DNA of 64,000 bases, taken from positions 1,937,001 to 2,001,000 of the forward strand of contig NZ_CP016447.1 of NCBI RefSeq assembly GCF_001714725.1. Reading direction: 5' to 3'. This document shows positions 39,516 through 51,841 of the stretch, piece by piece. The notes under the pieces were generated by a model that was given only the letters and a program-made list of their open reading frames with translations, did not search any database and was not told where the DNA came from. The translations under genes and the position numbers were made by a program. Origin of the DNA: Acidovorax sp. RAC01. GTDB taxonomy: Bacteria; Pseudomonadota; Gammaproteobacteria; Burkholderiales; Burkholderiaceae_C. The number at the start of each line of letters is the position of its first letter. The stretch's first letter is position 1.

Positions 39516-40496
39516 TTACACGCCGGCGGCGTGGGCCTGTTGGTCGGCGTGGTAGCTGCTGCGCACCATGGCGCCTACCGCAGCGTGGCTGAAGCCCATC
39601 TTGTAGGCCTCTTCCTCGAACATCTTGAAGGTGTCGGGATGCACGTAGCGGCGTACCGGCAGGTGGCTGTTGCTGGGGGCCAGGTACTGGCCGATGGTCA
39701 GCATGTCGATGTTGTGCGCGCGCATGTCGCGCATCACCTGCAGGATCTCTTCGTCGGTTTCGCCCAGGCCCACCATGATGCCGCTCTTGGTCGGTACGCT
39801 GGGGTGCAGCGCCTTGAACTTCTTGAGCAGGTTCAGGCTGAACTGGTAGTCGGAGCCTGGGCGCGCTTCCTTGTACAGGCGGGGCGCGGTTTCCAGGTTG
39901 TGGTTCATCACATCGGGCGGGGCGGCCTTCAGGATTTCGAGCGCGCGGTCATCGCGGCCGCGGAAGTCGGGCACGAGAATCTCGATCTGCGTTTGAGGCG
40001 ACAGCGCGCGGATGTTCTGGATGCATTCCACAAAGTGTCCGCTGCCGCCGTCGCGCAGATCGTCGCGGTCCACGCTGGTAATGACCACGTACTTGAGCTT
40101 GAGCGCAGCAATGGTCTTGGCCAGGTTCAGCGGCTCGTCCTTGTCGAGCGGGTCGGGCCGGCCATGGCCCACATCGCAGAACGGACAGCGGCGCGTGCAC
40201 TTGTCGCCCATGATCATGAACGTGGCCGTGCCCTTGCCAAAGCACTCGCCGATGTTGGGGCACGAGGCCTCCTCGCACACCGTGTGCAGCTTGTGCTCGC
40301 GCAGGATTTCCTTGATCTCGTAGAAGCGCGTGGTGGGCGAGCCGGCCTTCACGCGAATCCACTCGGGCTTCTTGAGCACTTCGCCTTGTTCCACCTTGAT
40401 CGGAATGCGCGACAGCTTGGCCGCGGCCTTTTGCTTGGCCAGCGGGTTGTACGTTTCGGTGGATTGCGCTTCGCGGACGACTTCAGGGGTGCTCAT
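39516..40496 (-). CDS. lipA: Lipoyl synthase
   Basis: The 326-residue radical-SAM enzyme inserts two sulfurs into octanoyl groups. The auxiliary cluster cysteines C74, C79 and C85 ([12 protein letters not shown]) and the radical-SAM cysteines C100, C104 and C107 (CTRRCPFC) are present, as is the C-terminal RSSYHA motif. The start at ATG 40496 avoids an upstream extension that would run into lipB. It follows lipB by 14 bases. Confidence 0.97.
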   Translation of the reverse strand: MSTPEVVREAQSTETYNPLAKQKAAAKLSRIPIKVEQGEVLKKPEWIRVKAGSPTTRFYEIKEILREHKLHTVCEEASCPNIGECFGKGTATFMIMGDKCTRRCPFCDVGHGRPDPLDKDEPLNLAKTIAALKLKYVVITSVDRDDLRDGGSGHFVECIQNIRALSPQTQIEILVPDFRGRDDRALEILKAAPPDVMNHNLETAPRLYKEARPGSDYQFSLNLLKKFKALHPSVPTKSGIMVGLGETDEEILQVMRDMRAHNIDMLTIGQYLAPSNSHLPVRRYVHPDTFKMFEEEAYKMGFSHAAVGAMVRSSYHADQQAHAAGV

Positions 40497-40510
40497 GGCG
40501 TTGGGGCGGT

Positions 40511-41206
40511 TCAGGGGGCGAGCCGGATGCTGAGCTGCTGGCCCAGCAACTGCGCGGCTTCTTCCCAGGTGGTGGGGACCCCGATTGTAGAAAGATCGAC
40601 GGTTTGCAAACCTGCGTAGCCGCAAGGGTTGATGCGGCCAAAGGGCGAGAGGTCCATGTCCACGTTGAGTGCCACCCCGTGGTAAGTGCAGTGGCGACTG
40701 ACCTTGATGCCCAGCGCGGCAATCTTTCCCAGCCCGGTGAAGTCGGGGACGGGCGGGGCGGTGCCTTCGCGTTTCTGGGGGCGCTGCGGCAGCAGGGCGT
40801 GGCTGTACGGGTCGTCCAGGCGCACATAGATTCCGGGCGCGCCTGCTACCCGGTGTCCGGTGACGCCCAATGCTGCCAGCGTGCGGATGACGGCTTCTTC
40901 AACGCGGTATACGTATTCCTTGACGAAATAGCCCGCGCGCTGAAGATCGATGAGCGGGTAGGCCACCACCTGCCCGGGGCCGTGGTACGTGACCTGCCCG
41001 CCGCGGTTGGTGGCGACCACGGGGGTGGCCCCTGGGTCCAGCAGGTGATCGCTTTTGCCGGCCACGCCCTGTGTGTACAGGCCATCGTGTTCGCAGATCC
41101 AGATCGCGTCCGGCGTGTCGCTGGTGCGCGCTGCCGTGAAATCCTGCATGGCCTGGAGTGTGGCCGCGTAGTCGGCGCGGCCCAGCGTCTGGATGGGTAT
41201 GGTCAT
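40511..41206 (-). CDS. lipB: Octanoyltransferase
   Basis: The enzyme moves octanoate from acyl carrier protein to lipoyl domains. The motifs [30 protein letters not shown] (catalytic Lys) and [14 protein letters not shown] (catalytic Cys) are intact. The ATG at 41206 gives 231 residues and an N-terminus aligned with E. coli LipB; a TTG at 41257 would add 17 residues. An insert of about 20 residues follows the [18 protein letters not shown] segment. Confidence 0.96.
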   Translation of the reverse strand: MTIPIQTLGRADYAATLQAMQDFTAARTSDTPDAIWICEHDGLYTQGVAGKSDHLLDPGATPVVATNRGGQVTYHGPGQVVAYPLIDLQRAGYFVKEYVYRVEEAVIRTLAALGVTGHRVAGAPGIYVRLDDPYSHALLPQRPQKREGTAPPVPDFTGLGKIAALGIKVSRHCTYHGVALNVDMDLSPFGRINPCGYAGLQTVDLSTIGVPTTWEEAAQLLGQQLSIRLAP

Positions 41207-41289
41207 GTCGTATTCCGCGGGCGGGACGCAGTCAAAGGGCTCAGTGGGGTGCGACAAGGCTTGCGCGTGCCGTCGGGCATGCGCCCATG

Positions 41290-41607
41290 TCAGAGAACGA
41301 CCTTGACCATCGGGTGCGAGGAGAGTGCGCGGTACAGGTCGTCGAGCTGTTCGCGGCTGGTGGCCGTGATGGTGATGGTCACTCCCAGGTAGTTTCCGGC
41401 GCGGCTGTCACGCAATTCGATCGTGCTCGCATCAAAGGTGGGGTCGAACTGGCGTGCGAGTTCGGTCACTGCCTGCACGAATCCATCGACTTTCGCCCCC
41501 ATGACCTTGATGGGAAAGCGCGACGGGTACTCGATCAGCGATTCTTTGCGGGGATCGGACATGGTTTTGTCCAGCCCGTTGGAGTGCGGTTTCTCTGTGG
41601 AAGTCAT
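41290..41607 (-). CDS. DUF493 (YbeD-like) protein
   Basis: The 105-residue protein matches the YbeD/DUF493 family ([22 protein letters not shown]...[34 protein letters not shown]). The family has a ferredoxin-like fold. It is commonly encoded next to lipB and lipA and is thought to be regulatory. It is the first gene of DUF493-lipB-lipA. Confidence 0.92.
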   Translation of the reverse strand: MTSTEKPHSNGLDKTMSDPRKESLIEYPSRFPIKVMGAKVDGFVQAVTELARQFDPTFDASTIELRDSRAGNYLGVTITITATSREQLDDLYRALSSHPMVKVVL

Positions 41608-41814
41608 GTTGCGTCGGTTCTGGCGGGTGCTTCTGATTCGGTAGCGCCCAATGGCGTCGATTGTGCGCCAGCGGGCCGGGCGGAGTGAATCGGGCAGTCC
41701 GCAGGAGCGCAAAGCGGACCGCGTCGTGCCGCCCGCGCGTTGCGCCGAAGCGTTGGCGCATCACCACTTTGGGGCAGGGGTGCGGCACGCTTTCGCGGCA
41801 CTGGTGCGGTGTTT

Positions 41815-41845
41815 TTGTCTACCCGCGCGGGTTTTTACTTATAAT
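41815..41845 (+). promoter_or_regulatory. Putative atp operon promoter
   Basis: A consensus TATAAT at 41840-41845 has a possible TTGTCT at 41815-41820, with a long 19-base spacer. The spacer contains the palindrome ACCCGCGCGGGT, which may affect promoter use. It is 48 bases upstream of the atpI start. Confidence 0.5.
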
Positions 41846-41893
41846 TAGAGGCTTTGTGAAAATTGCAGTCTCTAACGCGGGCGTCGTTCAATC

Positions 41894-42367
41894 ATGAAAA
41901 ACCTCCCGTACGAGACTGAAATTGAGGACGAAGAATCCGACTTCAAGCCCATGACTGCGCAGGAGGCGCAGGAGTGGCGGCGACGCAACCCGCCGATCTC
42001 CATCTGGCAGGTGGTGGCGGGTCAGGCGCTGGTGGGGGTGCTGGTGGCATTGGCAGCGTGGCTGCTGACTGGCAAGGCTTCGGCCGGCTGGTCTGCCGGG
42101 TACGGGGCGTTGGCGGTGGTAGTGCCTGCCGGGCTGTTTGCCCGCGGGGTGCTCCGCCAGAAGGCCAAGCTGGATCCGCGTGCGGCAATGGCAGGGTTCT
42201 TTGGCTGGGAAATCGCCAAGATCGTATTGACGGTGGCGCTGCTTGCGGCGGCACCCCGGCTGGTGCCGGATTTGAGCTGGCTCGCCTTGCTTGCGGGCAT
42301 GGTAGTCACGATGAAAACGTATTGGGTCGCGCTCATGGTGCGTCCCGGTGTCCGAAAAACCGATTGA
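41894..42367 (+). CDS. atpI: ATP synthase subunit I
   Basis: The 157-residue protein starts with an acidic cytosolic segment and has about four membrane helices, as in AtpI. AtpI helps assemble the c-ring but is not part of the final enzyme. It is the first gene of the atp operon and its stop is 20 bases before atpB. Confidence 0.85.
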   Translation: MKNLPYETEIEDEESDFKPMTAQEAQEWRRRNPPISIWQVVAGQALVGVLVALAAWLLTGKASAGWSAGYGALAVVVPAGLFARGVLRQKAKLDPRAAMAGFFGWEIAKIVLTVALLAAAPRLVPDLSWLALLAGMVVTMKTYWVALMVRPGVRKTD

Positions 42368-42386
42368 TAAAGAGAAGAGTTGTCCG

Positions 42387-43588
<1,202 letters not shown>

Positions 43589-43622
43589 GCCCCGTTCAAC
43601 GCCACTCTAGAAAGGTGTTGCC

Positions 43623-44093
43623 GTGAGTATCAACGCGACCCTGTTCGTTCAGGCCATCGTCTTCCTGATCCTGGTGTGGTTCACGATGAAATTCGTGTGG
43701 CCCCCGATCGCGAAGGCGTTGGATGAACGGGCCCAGAAAATCGCCGAAGGCCTCGCTGCTGCCGACCGTGCCAAGTCCGAACTGACCGCTGCCAACCAGC
43801 GCGTCGAGAAGGAACTGTCACAGGCACGCAACGAAACGGCCTCGCGTCTTGCGGACGCCGACCGCCGTGCCCAGGCCATCATTGAAGAAGCCAAGGCACG
43901 TGCGACCGAAGAAGGCAACAAGATCGTTGCTGCTGCCCGCGCTGAAGCCGAGCAGCAATCGGTGCAAGCCCGCGAAGCCCTGCGTGAGCAGGTGGCAGCA
44001 TTGGCCGTCAAGGGCGCCGAGCAGATTCTCCGCAAGGAAGTCAATGCCGGCGTTCACGCCGACCTGCTCAACCGCCTGAAGACCGAGCTGTAA
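43623..44093 (+). CDS. atpF: ATP synthase Fo subunit b
   Basis: The 156-residue stator subunit has one N-terminal membrane helix and a long charged coiled coil ([34 protein letters not shown]...). The GTG at 43623 has AAAGGTG upstream. It links the a subunit to delta. Confidence 0.96.
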   Translation: MSINATLFVQAIVFLILVWFTMKFVWPPIAKALDERAQKIAEGLAAADRAKSELTAANQRVEKELSQARNETASRLADADRRAQAIIEEAKARATEEGNKIVAAARAEAEQQSVQAREALREQVAALAVKGAEQILRKEVNAGVHADLLNRLKTEL

Positions 44094-44103
44094 GGGGACA
44101 CAC

Positions 44104-44646
44104 ATGGCTGAACTCGCCACCATTGCCCGCCCTTACGCCGATGCCTTGTTCAAGGCCTCCACCGCGGGCGCGGGCGTCGACCTGGGCGGTACCGCTGCCT
44201 GGCTGGACGAACTGGCGGCGATTGCCGCCAATCCCCAACTGCGTCAGCTGGCGGACAACCCGAAAGTGACGGCGGACGAGGTCTATGCCGTGTTTACGGG
44301 TGTTGCCCGTTCGGCGCTGCCTGATATGGCCAAAAACTTCCTGCGCACGGTCATCGACAACGGACGCATCAATGCGCTCCCGGAGGTGGCTTCGCAGTTT
44401 CGTGCCCTCGTGAATCGCCGTAACGGCTCTTCGGATGCCGTGGTCTACAGCGCTTTCCCCGTGGAAGCGGCCGCCCTGGCGGATGTGAGCGCAGCGCTTG
44501 AAAAGCGTTTCGGACGCAAGCTCAACCTGTCGGTCCAGCTGGACGAGTCGCTGATTGGCGGCATTCGCGTAGTGGTGGGTGACGAGGTGCTGGACACTTC
44601 GGTCAAGGCCCGTCTTGAACAAATGAAAGCGGCCCTCACTGCGTAG
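44104..44646 (+). CDS. atpH: ATP synthase F1 subunit delta
   Basis: The 180-residue stator protein matches delta ([13 protein letters not shown] start, [32 protein letters not shown] end). It connects the b subunits to the top of F1. Confidence 0.96.
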   Translation: MAELATIARPYADALFKASTAGAGVDLGGTAAWLDELAAIAANPQLRQLADNPKVTADEVYAVFTGVARSALPDMAKNFLRTVIDNGRINALPEVASQFRALVNRRNGSSDAVVYSAFPVEAAALADVSAALEKRFGRKLNLSVQLDESLIGGIRVVVGDEVLDTSVKARLEQMKAALTA

Positions 44647-44686
44647 CGCGGCGAGGACAGCGAACCAAAGAAAGAAGGAAAGAGTC

Positions 44687-46240
44687 ATGCAACTCAATCC
44701 CGCAGAAATTTCTGAACTCATCAAGAGCCGTATCGAAGGTCTGGCAGCCAGCAGCGACATCCGCAACCAGGGCACCGTGGTGTCCGTGTCTGACGGTATC
44801 GTGCGCGTTCATGGCCTGTCGGACGTGATGCAGGGCGAAATGCTCGAATTCCCCGCAACCAAGGACGGCCAGCCCTCCTACGGTCTGGCGCTGAACCTTG
44901 AGCGCGACTCCGTCGGCGCTGTGATTCTGGGCGAGTACGAGCACATCTCCGAGGGCGACACCGTCAAGTGCACGGGCCGTATTCTGGAAGTGCCCGTCGG
45001 CCCCGAGCTGATTGGCCGCGTGGTGAACGCGCTGGGCCAGCCGATCGACGGCAAGGGTCCCATCAACGCCAAGCTCACCGACGTGATCGAAAAGGTCGCT
45101 CCTGGTGTGATCGCCCGTAAATCTGTGGACCAGCCTCTGCAGACCGGCCTGAAGTCCATCGACTCGATGGTGCCCGTGGGCCGTGGCCAGCGCGAGCTGA
45201 TCATTGGTGACCGCCAGACCGGCAAGACGGCCGTCGCCATCGACGCCATCATTGCCCAGAAGGGCCAGGGCGTGACCTGTATCTACGTCGCCATCGGCCA
45301 GAAAGCCTCGTCGATCAAGAACGTGGTGCGCGCTCTGGAACAAGCCGGCGCCATGGAGTACACGATTGTGGTGGCCGCATCGGCTTCCGAATCGGCTGCC
45401 ATGCAGTACGTGTCGGCCTACTCGGGCTGCACGATGGGCGAGTACTTCCGCGACCGCGGCGAAGATGCCCTGATCGTGTACGACGACCTGTCCAAGCAGG
45501 CTGTGGCCTACCGCCAGGTTTCGCTGCTGCTGCGCCGCCCACCAGGCCGCGAAGCCTACCCCGGTGACGTGTTCTATCTCCACAGCCGTCTGCTCGAGCG
45601 TGCAGCCCGTGTGAACGCCGACTACGTCGAAGCCTTCACCAAGGGTGAAGTCAAGGGCAAGACGGGTTCGCTGACGGCTCTGCCCATCATCGAAACGCAA
45701 GCCGGTGACGTGTCTGCCTTCGTGCCTACCAACGTGATCTCGATCACCGACGGCCAGATCTTCCTGGAAACCTCGCTGTTCAACGCCGGTATCCGCCCCG
45801 CCATCAACGCCGGTATCTCGGTGTCGCGCGTCGGTGGTGCTGCCCAGACCAAGCTGGTGAAGAACCTGTCCGGCGGTATCCGTACCGACCTGGCCCAGTA
45901 CCGTGAACTGGCGGCTTTTGCGCAGTTCGCTTCCGATCTGGACGAAGCCACCCGCAAGCAGCTCGACCGTGGTGCCCGCGTGACTGAACTGCTCAAGCAG
46001 GCTCAGTACTCGCCTCTGCCGATCTCGCTGATGGCCTCGACCCTGTTCGCAGTGAACAAGGGCTTCATGGACGACATCGACGTCAAGAAGGTGCTCGACT
46101 TCGAACACGGCCTGCACCAGTTCCTGAAAACCAGCCACGCCGCTTTGCTGACCAAGCTGGAGCAGGCCAAGGCGATGGACAAGGACGCAGAAGCCGAGCT
46201 GACTGCCGCCATCGGCGCATTCAAGAAGTCGTTCGCTTAA
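44687..46240 (+). CDS. atpA: ATP synthase F1 subunit alpha
   Basis: The 517-residue subunit has the Walker A motif [15 protein letters not shown], Walker B region ALIVYDDL and the arginine finger region ([12 protein letters not shown]). It holds a non-catalytic nucleotide site. Length is standard. Confidence 0.98.
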   Translation: MQLNPAEISELIKSRIEGLAASSDIRNQGTVVSVSDGIVRVHGLSDVMQGEMLEFPATKDGQPSYGLALNLERDSVGAVILGEYEHISEGDTVKCTGRILEVPVGPELIGRVVNALGQPIDGKGPINAKLTDVIEKVAPGVIARKSVDQPLQTGLKSIDSMVPVGRGQRELIIGDRQTGKTAVAIDAIIAQKGQGVTCIYVAIGQKASSIKNVVRALEQAGAMEYTIVVAASASESAAMQYVSAYSGCTMGEYFRDRGEDALIVYDDLSKQAVAYRQVSLLLRRPPGREAYPGDVFYLHSRLLERAARVNADYVEAFTKGEVKGKTGSLTALPIIETQAGDVSAFVPTNVISITDGQIFLETSLFNAGIRPAINAGISVSRVGGAAQTKLVKNLSGGIRTDLAQYRELAAFAQFASDLDEATRKQLDRGARVTELLKQAQYSPLPISLMASTLFAVNKGFMDDIDVKKVLDFEHGLHQFLKTSHAALLTKLEQAKAMDKDAEAELTAAIGAFKKSFA

Positions 46241-46258
46241 CCCGAACGAGGAACCATC

Positions 46259-47125
46259 ATGGCAGCAGGCAAGGAAATACGCGGCAAGATCAAATCGGTG
46301 GAAAACACCAAGAAGATCACCAAGGCCATGGAGATGGTGGCTGCATCCAAAATGCGCAAGGCGCAGGACCGGATGCGGGCTGCCCGCCCCTACAGCGAGA
46401 AGATCCGCAACATTGCAGCCAACCTCGGCCACGCCAATCCGGAGTACGTGCACCCATTCATGAAACTGAATGATGCCAAGACTGCCGGTGTGATCGTCAT
46501 CACCACGGACAAGGGTCTGTGTGGCGGCATGAACACCAACGTGTTGCGTGCCGTGACGACCAAGCTGCGTGAACTGCAAGGTGCTGGCGTCTCGACCGAA
46601 GCCGTGGCGATTGGCAACAAGGGCCTGGGTTTCCTGAACCGTGTGGGCGCCAAGGTGGTTTCGCACGTGACGGGTCTGGGCGACACGCCCCATCTCGACA
46701 AGCTGATTGGTCCGGTGAAGGTGCTGCTCGACGCTTATGCAGAAGGCAAGATCAATGCGGTGTACCTGAGCTACACCAAGTTCATCAACACCATGAAGCA
46801 GGAATCGGTGGTGGAGCAGCTGCTCCCGCTGTCTTCCGAGCAGATGCAGGCCGAAAAGACTGAACATGGCTGGGACTACATCTACGAGCCCGATGCACAG
46901 AGCGTCATCGACGAGCTGCTGGTCCGTTATGTCGAATCCCTGATTTACCAGGCCGTTGCGGAAAACATGGCGTCCGAGCAGTCGGCACGCATGGTGGCCA
47001 TGAAGGCCGCCACCGACAACGCCGGCAGCGTCATTGGCGAGTTGAAGCTGGTCTACAACAAGACGCGCCAGGCAGCGATCACGAAAGAACTTTCGGAAAT
47101 CGTGGCTGGCGCCGCTGCTGTGTAA
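46259..47125 (+). CDS. atpG: ATP synthase F1 subunit gamma
   Basis: The 288-residue central shaft matches gamma: N-terminal helix [36 protein letters not shown] and C-terminal [38 protein letters not shown]. It rotates within alpha3beta3. Confidence 0.97.
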   Translation: MAAGKEIRGKIKSVENTKKITKAMEMVAASKMRKAQDRMRAARPYSEKIRNIAANLGHANPEYVHPFMKLNDAKTAGVIVITTDKGLCGGMNTNVLRAVTTKLRELQGAGVSTEAVAIGNKGLGFLNRVGAKVVSHVTGLGDTPHLDKLIGPVKVLLDAYAEGKINAVYLSYTKFINTMKQESVVEQLLPLSSEQMQAEKTEHGWDYIYEPDAQSVIDELLVRYVESLIYQAVAENMASEQSARMVAMKAATDNAGSVIGELKLVYNKTRQAAITKELSEIVAGAAAV

Positions 47126-47146
47126 GCAGCTCAACAAACTACTTAA

Positions 47147-48565
<1,419 letters not shown>

Positions 48566-48640
48566 TGAGCCGTAGGCCGGGCAGCCCGTGGCGGCGCGGC
48601 CTTCAGCAATCAAGCAACCCACCTTTTCCTAGGAGCAATG

Positions 48641-49057
48641 ATGAACACCATCCACGTTGATGTGGTCAGTGCCGAAGAGTCCATCTTCTCCGGTGAAGCG
48701 CGTTTTGTCGCTCTGCCCGGCGAAGCTGGCGAACTGGGCATCTACCCCCGCCACACCCCGCTGATCACCCGCATCAAGCCGGGTTCGGTGCGCATCGAGA
48801 TGGCCGACGGTGGCGAAGAGTTCGTTTTCGTGGCCGGTGGCATTCTGGAAGTGCAACCCAACTGCGTGACCGTGCTGTCTGACACGGCCATCCGCGGCAA
48901 GGATCTGGACGACGAGAAGGCCAATGCGGCCAAAGCTGCGGCGGAAGAGGCTCTCAAGAACGCGAAGAGCGATCTTGACCTCGCCAAAGCCCAGTCCGAG
49001 CTGGCAGTGATGGCAGCCCAGATTGCCGCACTGCGCAAGTTCCGTCAAAAGAAATGA
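48641..49057 (+). CDS. atpC: ATP synthase F1 subunit epsilon
   Basis: The 138-residue subunit has the beta-sandwich domain ([22 protein letters not shown]) and the C-terminal helical hairpin that can inhibit hydrolysis. The second of two adjacent ATG codons (48641) has the better spacing from AGGAG; the first is at 48638. It is the last gene of the operon. Confidence 0.96.
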   Translation: MNTIHVDVVSAEESIFSGEARFVALPGEAGELGIYPRHTPLITRIKPGSVRIEMADGGEEFVFVAGGILEVQPNCVTVLSDTAIRGKDLDDEKANAAKAAAEEALKNAKSDLDLAKAQSELAVMAAQIAALRKFRQKK

Positions 49058-49086
49058 TGCTGGCCTTTTCCGGCCTGCTCACACAA

Positions 49087-49110
49087 AACCCGGCGTTGCC
49101 GGGTTTTTTT
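49087..49110 (+). terminator. Terminator of the atp operon
   Basis: AACCCGGC pairs with GCCGGGTT around a 3-base loop, followed by a run of T. It lies 30 bases after atpC. Confidence 0.93.
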
Positions 49111-49159
49111 ATGCCCGCGTTCTGCCGATTCGGTGGGCAAGGGCTTGGCAGGGGTTTGC

Positions 49160-49986
49160 TCAAAACGCGGTGGGCGCTGTTTCTTGCAGCCGAATTTGCA
49201 GTCCATCCCACGCCATCCAGAGAGCAATTCCGTCATCCCGCTGGAGCCACTGGCGCTCGGCCAGAAACTTCCGCGCCACCTCCAGTGAGCGCACGCCGAG
49301 CGTTATCGACTCCATCATGAGGTGCTCTGAGGGCACCAGTTCCAGAGCGATATCGGGCGTGAGGAGTAGGGGCTCGTCAGACTGCGACCCGCGATAGCCT
49401 TCCAATGGCGGAAGTGCGCGCGCAAGTCCGGCGTGCCCAGCCGAATCCCCTGCAGCCCTGTAATGCCCAGCGGCCCTCCCTCGCGTGATCTAAGCTTGCC
49501 TCGAAGCTCAGCGCGGCGATCCGCCGGGGTCGCCGCTTCGGCCCACGGATAGATGGCCGCGTGCCGATCCCATTCGCAAAAGAATATGCAGCAGCTGGGC
49601 GCCGACAAGTCCTGCACCACGGCATTGGTGAAGTTGGTAACCAACTGCCCGCTGGCGTCTTGTGATCGAAAGGCACGCGGCGCCTTGACAGAAAGGCCGG
49701 CCTGCTCCATCCATGCAAGGCTTTCCGGCAATGACTGCGCGGGCTCCAGGGCGAAGCCATGAATCAAAGGCGGCTGGGCATGCGCAGGGAGATCCACGTT
49801 CGATGAGGCTGCCCAAAGCTCCAGATCGGTATTGCCGACGTGAACCCACCCATAGGTTGCAAAGTCCGCACGCTGCAACGGCCATGCCACTGGCAACTGA
49901 AAAGTGTCGCTCAAAAGCATGAACAACGGCTCTGCTGTCACCAGCCGGAGCACCCCATGGTCGATCGAGCGGTATGCAGCAGGCAT
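49160..49986 (-). pseudogene. Glyoxalase-like (VOC) protein gene, frameshifted
   Basis: The first 190 or so residues (SIDHGVLRLVTAEPLFMLLSDTF start, GNTDLELWAAS) read from 49986 in one frame and suggest a glyoxalase-like VOC protein. Near 49388-49390 the frame breaks: the C-terminal third (SQSDEPLLLTPDIALELVPSEHLMMES...LQIRLQETAPTAF) is in the -1 frame and ends at 49160. One extra G in the G run there would restore a continuous protein of about 275 residues. A true mutation or a sequencing error are both possible. The substrate is unknown. Confidence 0.75.
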
Positions 49987-50002
49987 AGGGCATCCTCAAG
50001 TC

Positions 50003-50039
50003 AAAAAGGCCGGCATCCGATGTGGGTGCCGGCCTTTTT
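50003..50039. terminator. Bidirectional terminator
   Basis: AAAAAGGCCGGCA at 50003-50015 is mirrored at 50027-50039 (13 bp, 11-base loop), giving T runs on both strands. It ends the minus-strand transcript of the exported-protein genes before the VOC gene. Confidence 0.92.
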
Positions 50040-50088
50040 AGCACGCCGCAGCTGCCGTGCCCGACGGCTGCTGATGCGACGGTGCAAC

Positions 50089-50382
50089 TTACATCGTGCC
50101 GAGTTCGCCCGAAGAGATCTGGCCGGTGCGCAATGCGTCGGCAGCCTGCGCGCGCACGGCTGCGCGGTCCGCGGTCGATGTGTAGGTCACCACGCGCGAA
50201 CCTGCGGGCTCGATGCTGCGGGTCTGGGCCACGGTGGCGGCTTCAGCTGCCACCTCAGCGCGGGTACGGCTGGTATCGAACTGGGTGGCGAACTGCGAGG
50301 CATCGGCCTCATCAGCCATCGCGCCAAACGAAGCGAAAGCAGCCACAGCGGCGATGGACAGGAAACGTGCGGACTTGTTCAT
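50089..50382 (-). CDS. Small exported protein, DUF4148-like, paralogue 1
   Basis: The 97-residue protein has a signal peptide (MNKSARFLSIAAVAAFASFG, cleavage near AMA-D) and a short mature region ending GQISSGELGTM. The pattern TRAEV...G-x-[IL]-x-x-G-E resembles DUF4148 proteins, common in Burkholderiales and of unknown function. The first 33 residues are the same as those of the next gene upstream, so the pair is a tandem duplication. Confidence 0.82.
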   Translation of the reverse strand: MNKSARFLSIAAVAAFASFGAMADEADASQFATQFDTSRTRAEVAAEAATVAQTRSIEPAGSRVVTYTSTADRAAVRAQAADALRTGQISSGELGTM

Positions 50383-50485
50383 GGTGAGACTCCAGTAAAT
50401 CAGATCAGTGAATAACAAATAAAACCCAGGCACCTTGGAATACGCCCCAGGGGCGGCGCCGGATTCAAGACCCTTGCAAAAACAA

Positions 50486-50773
50486 TCAGCCGCGCTCGCC
50501 CGAAGGGATCTGGCCGGTGCGAACGGCGTCAGCCGCCTGCGTACGCACGGCATTGCGGTCGGCCGAGCTCTGGTAGGTCGTCACACGGGAACCTGCTGGC
50601 TCGATGCTGCGGGTCTGGGCCACGGTGGCGGCCTCGGCAGCCACTTCGGCGCGGGTGCGGTTGGTGTCGAACTTGGTGGCAAATTGCGAGGCATCGGCCT
50701 CATCGGCCATGGCGCCAAAAGAAGCGAAGGCAGCGACAGCGGCGATGGACAGGAAACGAGCAGACTTGTTCAT
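50486..50773 (-). CDS. Small exported protein, DUF4148-like, paralogue 2
   Basis: The 95-residue product shares its signal peptide and most of the mature part with the gene at 50089-50382; differences are in the last 50 residues (TYQSSADRNAVRTQ, GQIPSGERG). AAGGA lies 9 bases before the ATG at 50773. About 100 bases separate the two copies. The function is unknown. Confidence 0.82.
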   Translation of the reverse strand: MNKSARFLSIAAVAAFASFGAMADEADASQFATKFDTNRTRAEVAAEAATVAQTRSIEPAGSRVTTYQSSADRNAVRTQAADAVRTGQIPSGERG

Positions 50774-51345
50774 GATGAAAATCCTTAAAAGTGAGGAGAA
50801 AAGCGTCCCAGACAAACAAACCGGAAGGGCGGGCCCGAGGGCCGTGGTACCGGGGTTCGGTGAGTCGCCTTGCGGGATCGGCTCATCGATGGGTTGAACT
50901 GTACGCGGGGGAGGGGAAGAGAAAAACTACCCAGTCGCAAACTGACTGTTCTGGTAATGGAAACAATCAGAGGGGAACTTGGTGCTGTTCTCCGCGCCAT
51001 GAGCCCTGCGGGCGTTCCGGGCGTTCCGGGCGTTCCGGGCGTTCCGGGCGTTCAGGGCGTTCAGGGCGTTCAGGGCGTTCCGGGCGTTCAGGGCGTTCAG
51101 GGCCTTCGCGGCCTTCGGAGCCGGGGCGAAGGGGCATGTGCGCTCGACCGGAGCGGATGACTACATCCCCGGCGAGGGCGTTCCAGCCGTGCGACTGACG
51201 TGCACAGCGAATTGCCCCGCATCCATGGCGCACCCATGCGTCTCGGCCACAATCCGGCGGGCGCCACGGTCTTCTGCCACACATTACGATCAGGTCCCTC
51301 GTCGGAACTCCCAGCCCTCCAACCCATTCAGCCATCACGCCCCAC
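50774..51345. other. 572-base intergenic region with a 9-bp tandem repeat
   Basis: The region holds the promoter of the exported-protein genes and the 9-bp tandem tract (51010-51099). Frames crossing the tract on either strand (50870-51160 plus with Gly-Val-Pro/Gln units; 50967-51398 minus with Glu-Arg-Pro units) lack good ribosome sites. I do not call a gene, but the plus frame is a conceivable collagen-like remnant. Confidence 0.6.
51010..51099. repeat. Ten tandem 9-bp repeats
   Basis: Ten units of GGGCGTTC[C/A] follow without gaps (order C C C C A A A C A A), then two decayed units with CCTTCG. A plus-strand frame reads them as Gly-Val-Pro or Gly-Val-Gln. Confidence 0.93.
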
Positions 51346-51795
51346 ATGTCCCCAGTCCGATCCGCTGCCGCCGCCCTGGGCGGTTCTCCCGATGACACCG
51401 AATCGGCGTTCTACGACGCCCTTCAACGGGGCGATATCGAGCTGCTGATGCAATGCTGGGCCGACGATGACGACATTCTGTGTGTGCACCCGGGTGGGCC
51501 ACGGATGCTGGGCGCACGGGCCATACGCGCCGCATTCGAAGCCATGTTCGCCCACGGGGCAGTCCACGCACGGCCCTTGCAGGTGCTCCGGGTCTCGAGT
51601 GTGTCCAGTGCGGTCCACAGCGTGATCGAGCAGGTCGAAATGGTGCTGCCCGACGGTGTGCACCGGGCCATGGTGCTGGCCACCAACGTCTATCACAGGA
51701 CGCCAGAGGGCTGGCGCATGGTGGCCCACCACGCCAGTCCGGGCTCGTCGCCCGAGGCCGATATGCTGCAGGCGCAGAAACCGCGCCTTCATTGA
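51346..51795 (+). CDS. SnoaL/NTF2-like protein
   Basis: The 149-residue protein has the NTF2-like cone-fold pattern (ESAFYDALQRGDIELLMQCWADDDDILCVHPGGPRMLGARAIRAAFEAMF; RTPEGWRMVAHHASP). Such proteins are small enzymes or binding proteins; the substrate is unknown. It lies 46 bases before the YheT-like hydrolase and may be co-transcribed. Confidence 0.83.
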   Translation: MSPVRSAAAALGGSPDDTESAFYDALQRGDIELLMQCWADDDDILCVHPGGPRMLGARAIRAAFEAMFAHGAVHARPLQVLRVSSVSSAVHSVIEQVEMVLPDGVHRAMVLATNVYHRTPEGWRMVAHHASPGSSPEADMLQAQKPRLH

Positions 51796-51841
51796 TGACA
51801 CGGTGGAAGCAAGTCACCGGGGTACCCCCTGCGCAAAGACG

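Noticed and set aside
50870..51160. Collagen-like protein gene
   Set aside because: The Gly-Val-Pro/Gln frame has no convincing ribosome site and the N-terminal part shows no coding pattern; reported as a repeat and a finding, not as a gene.
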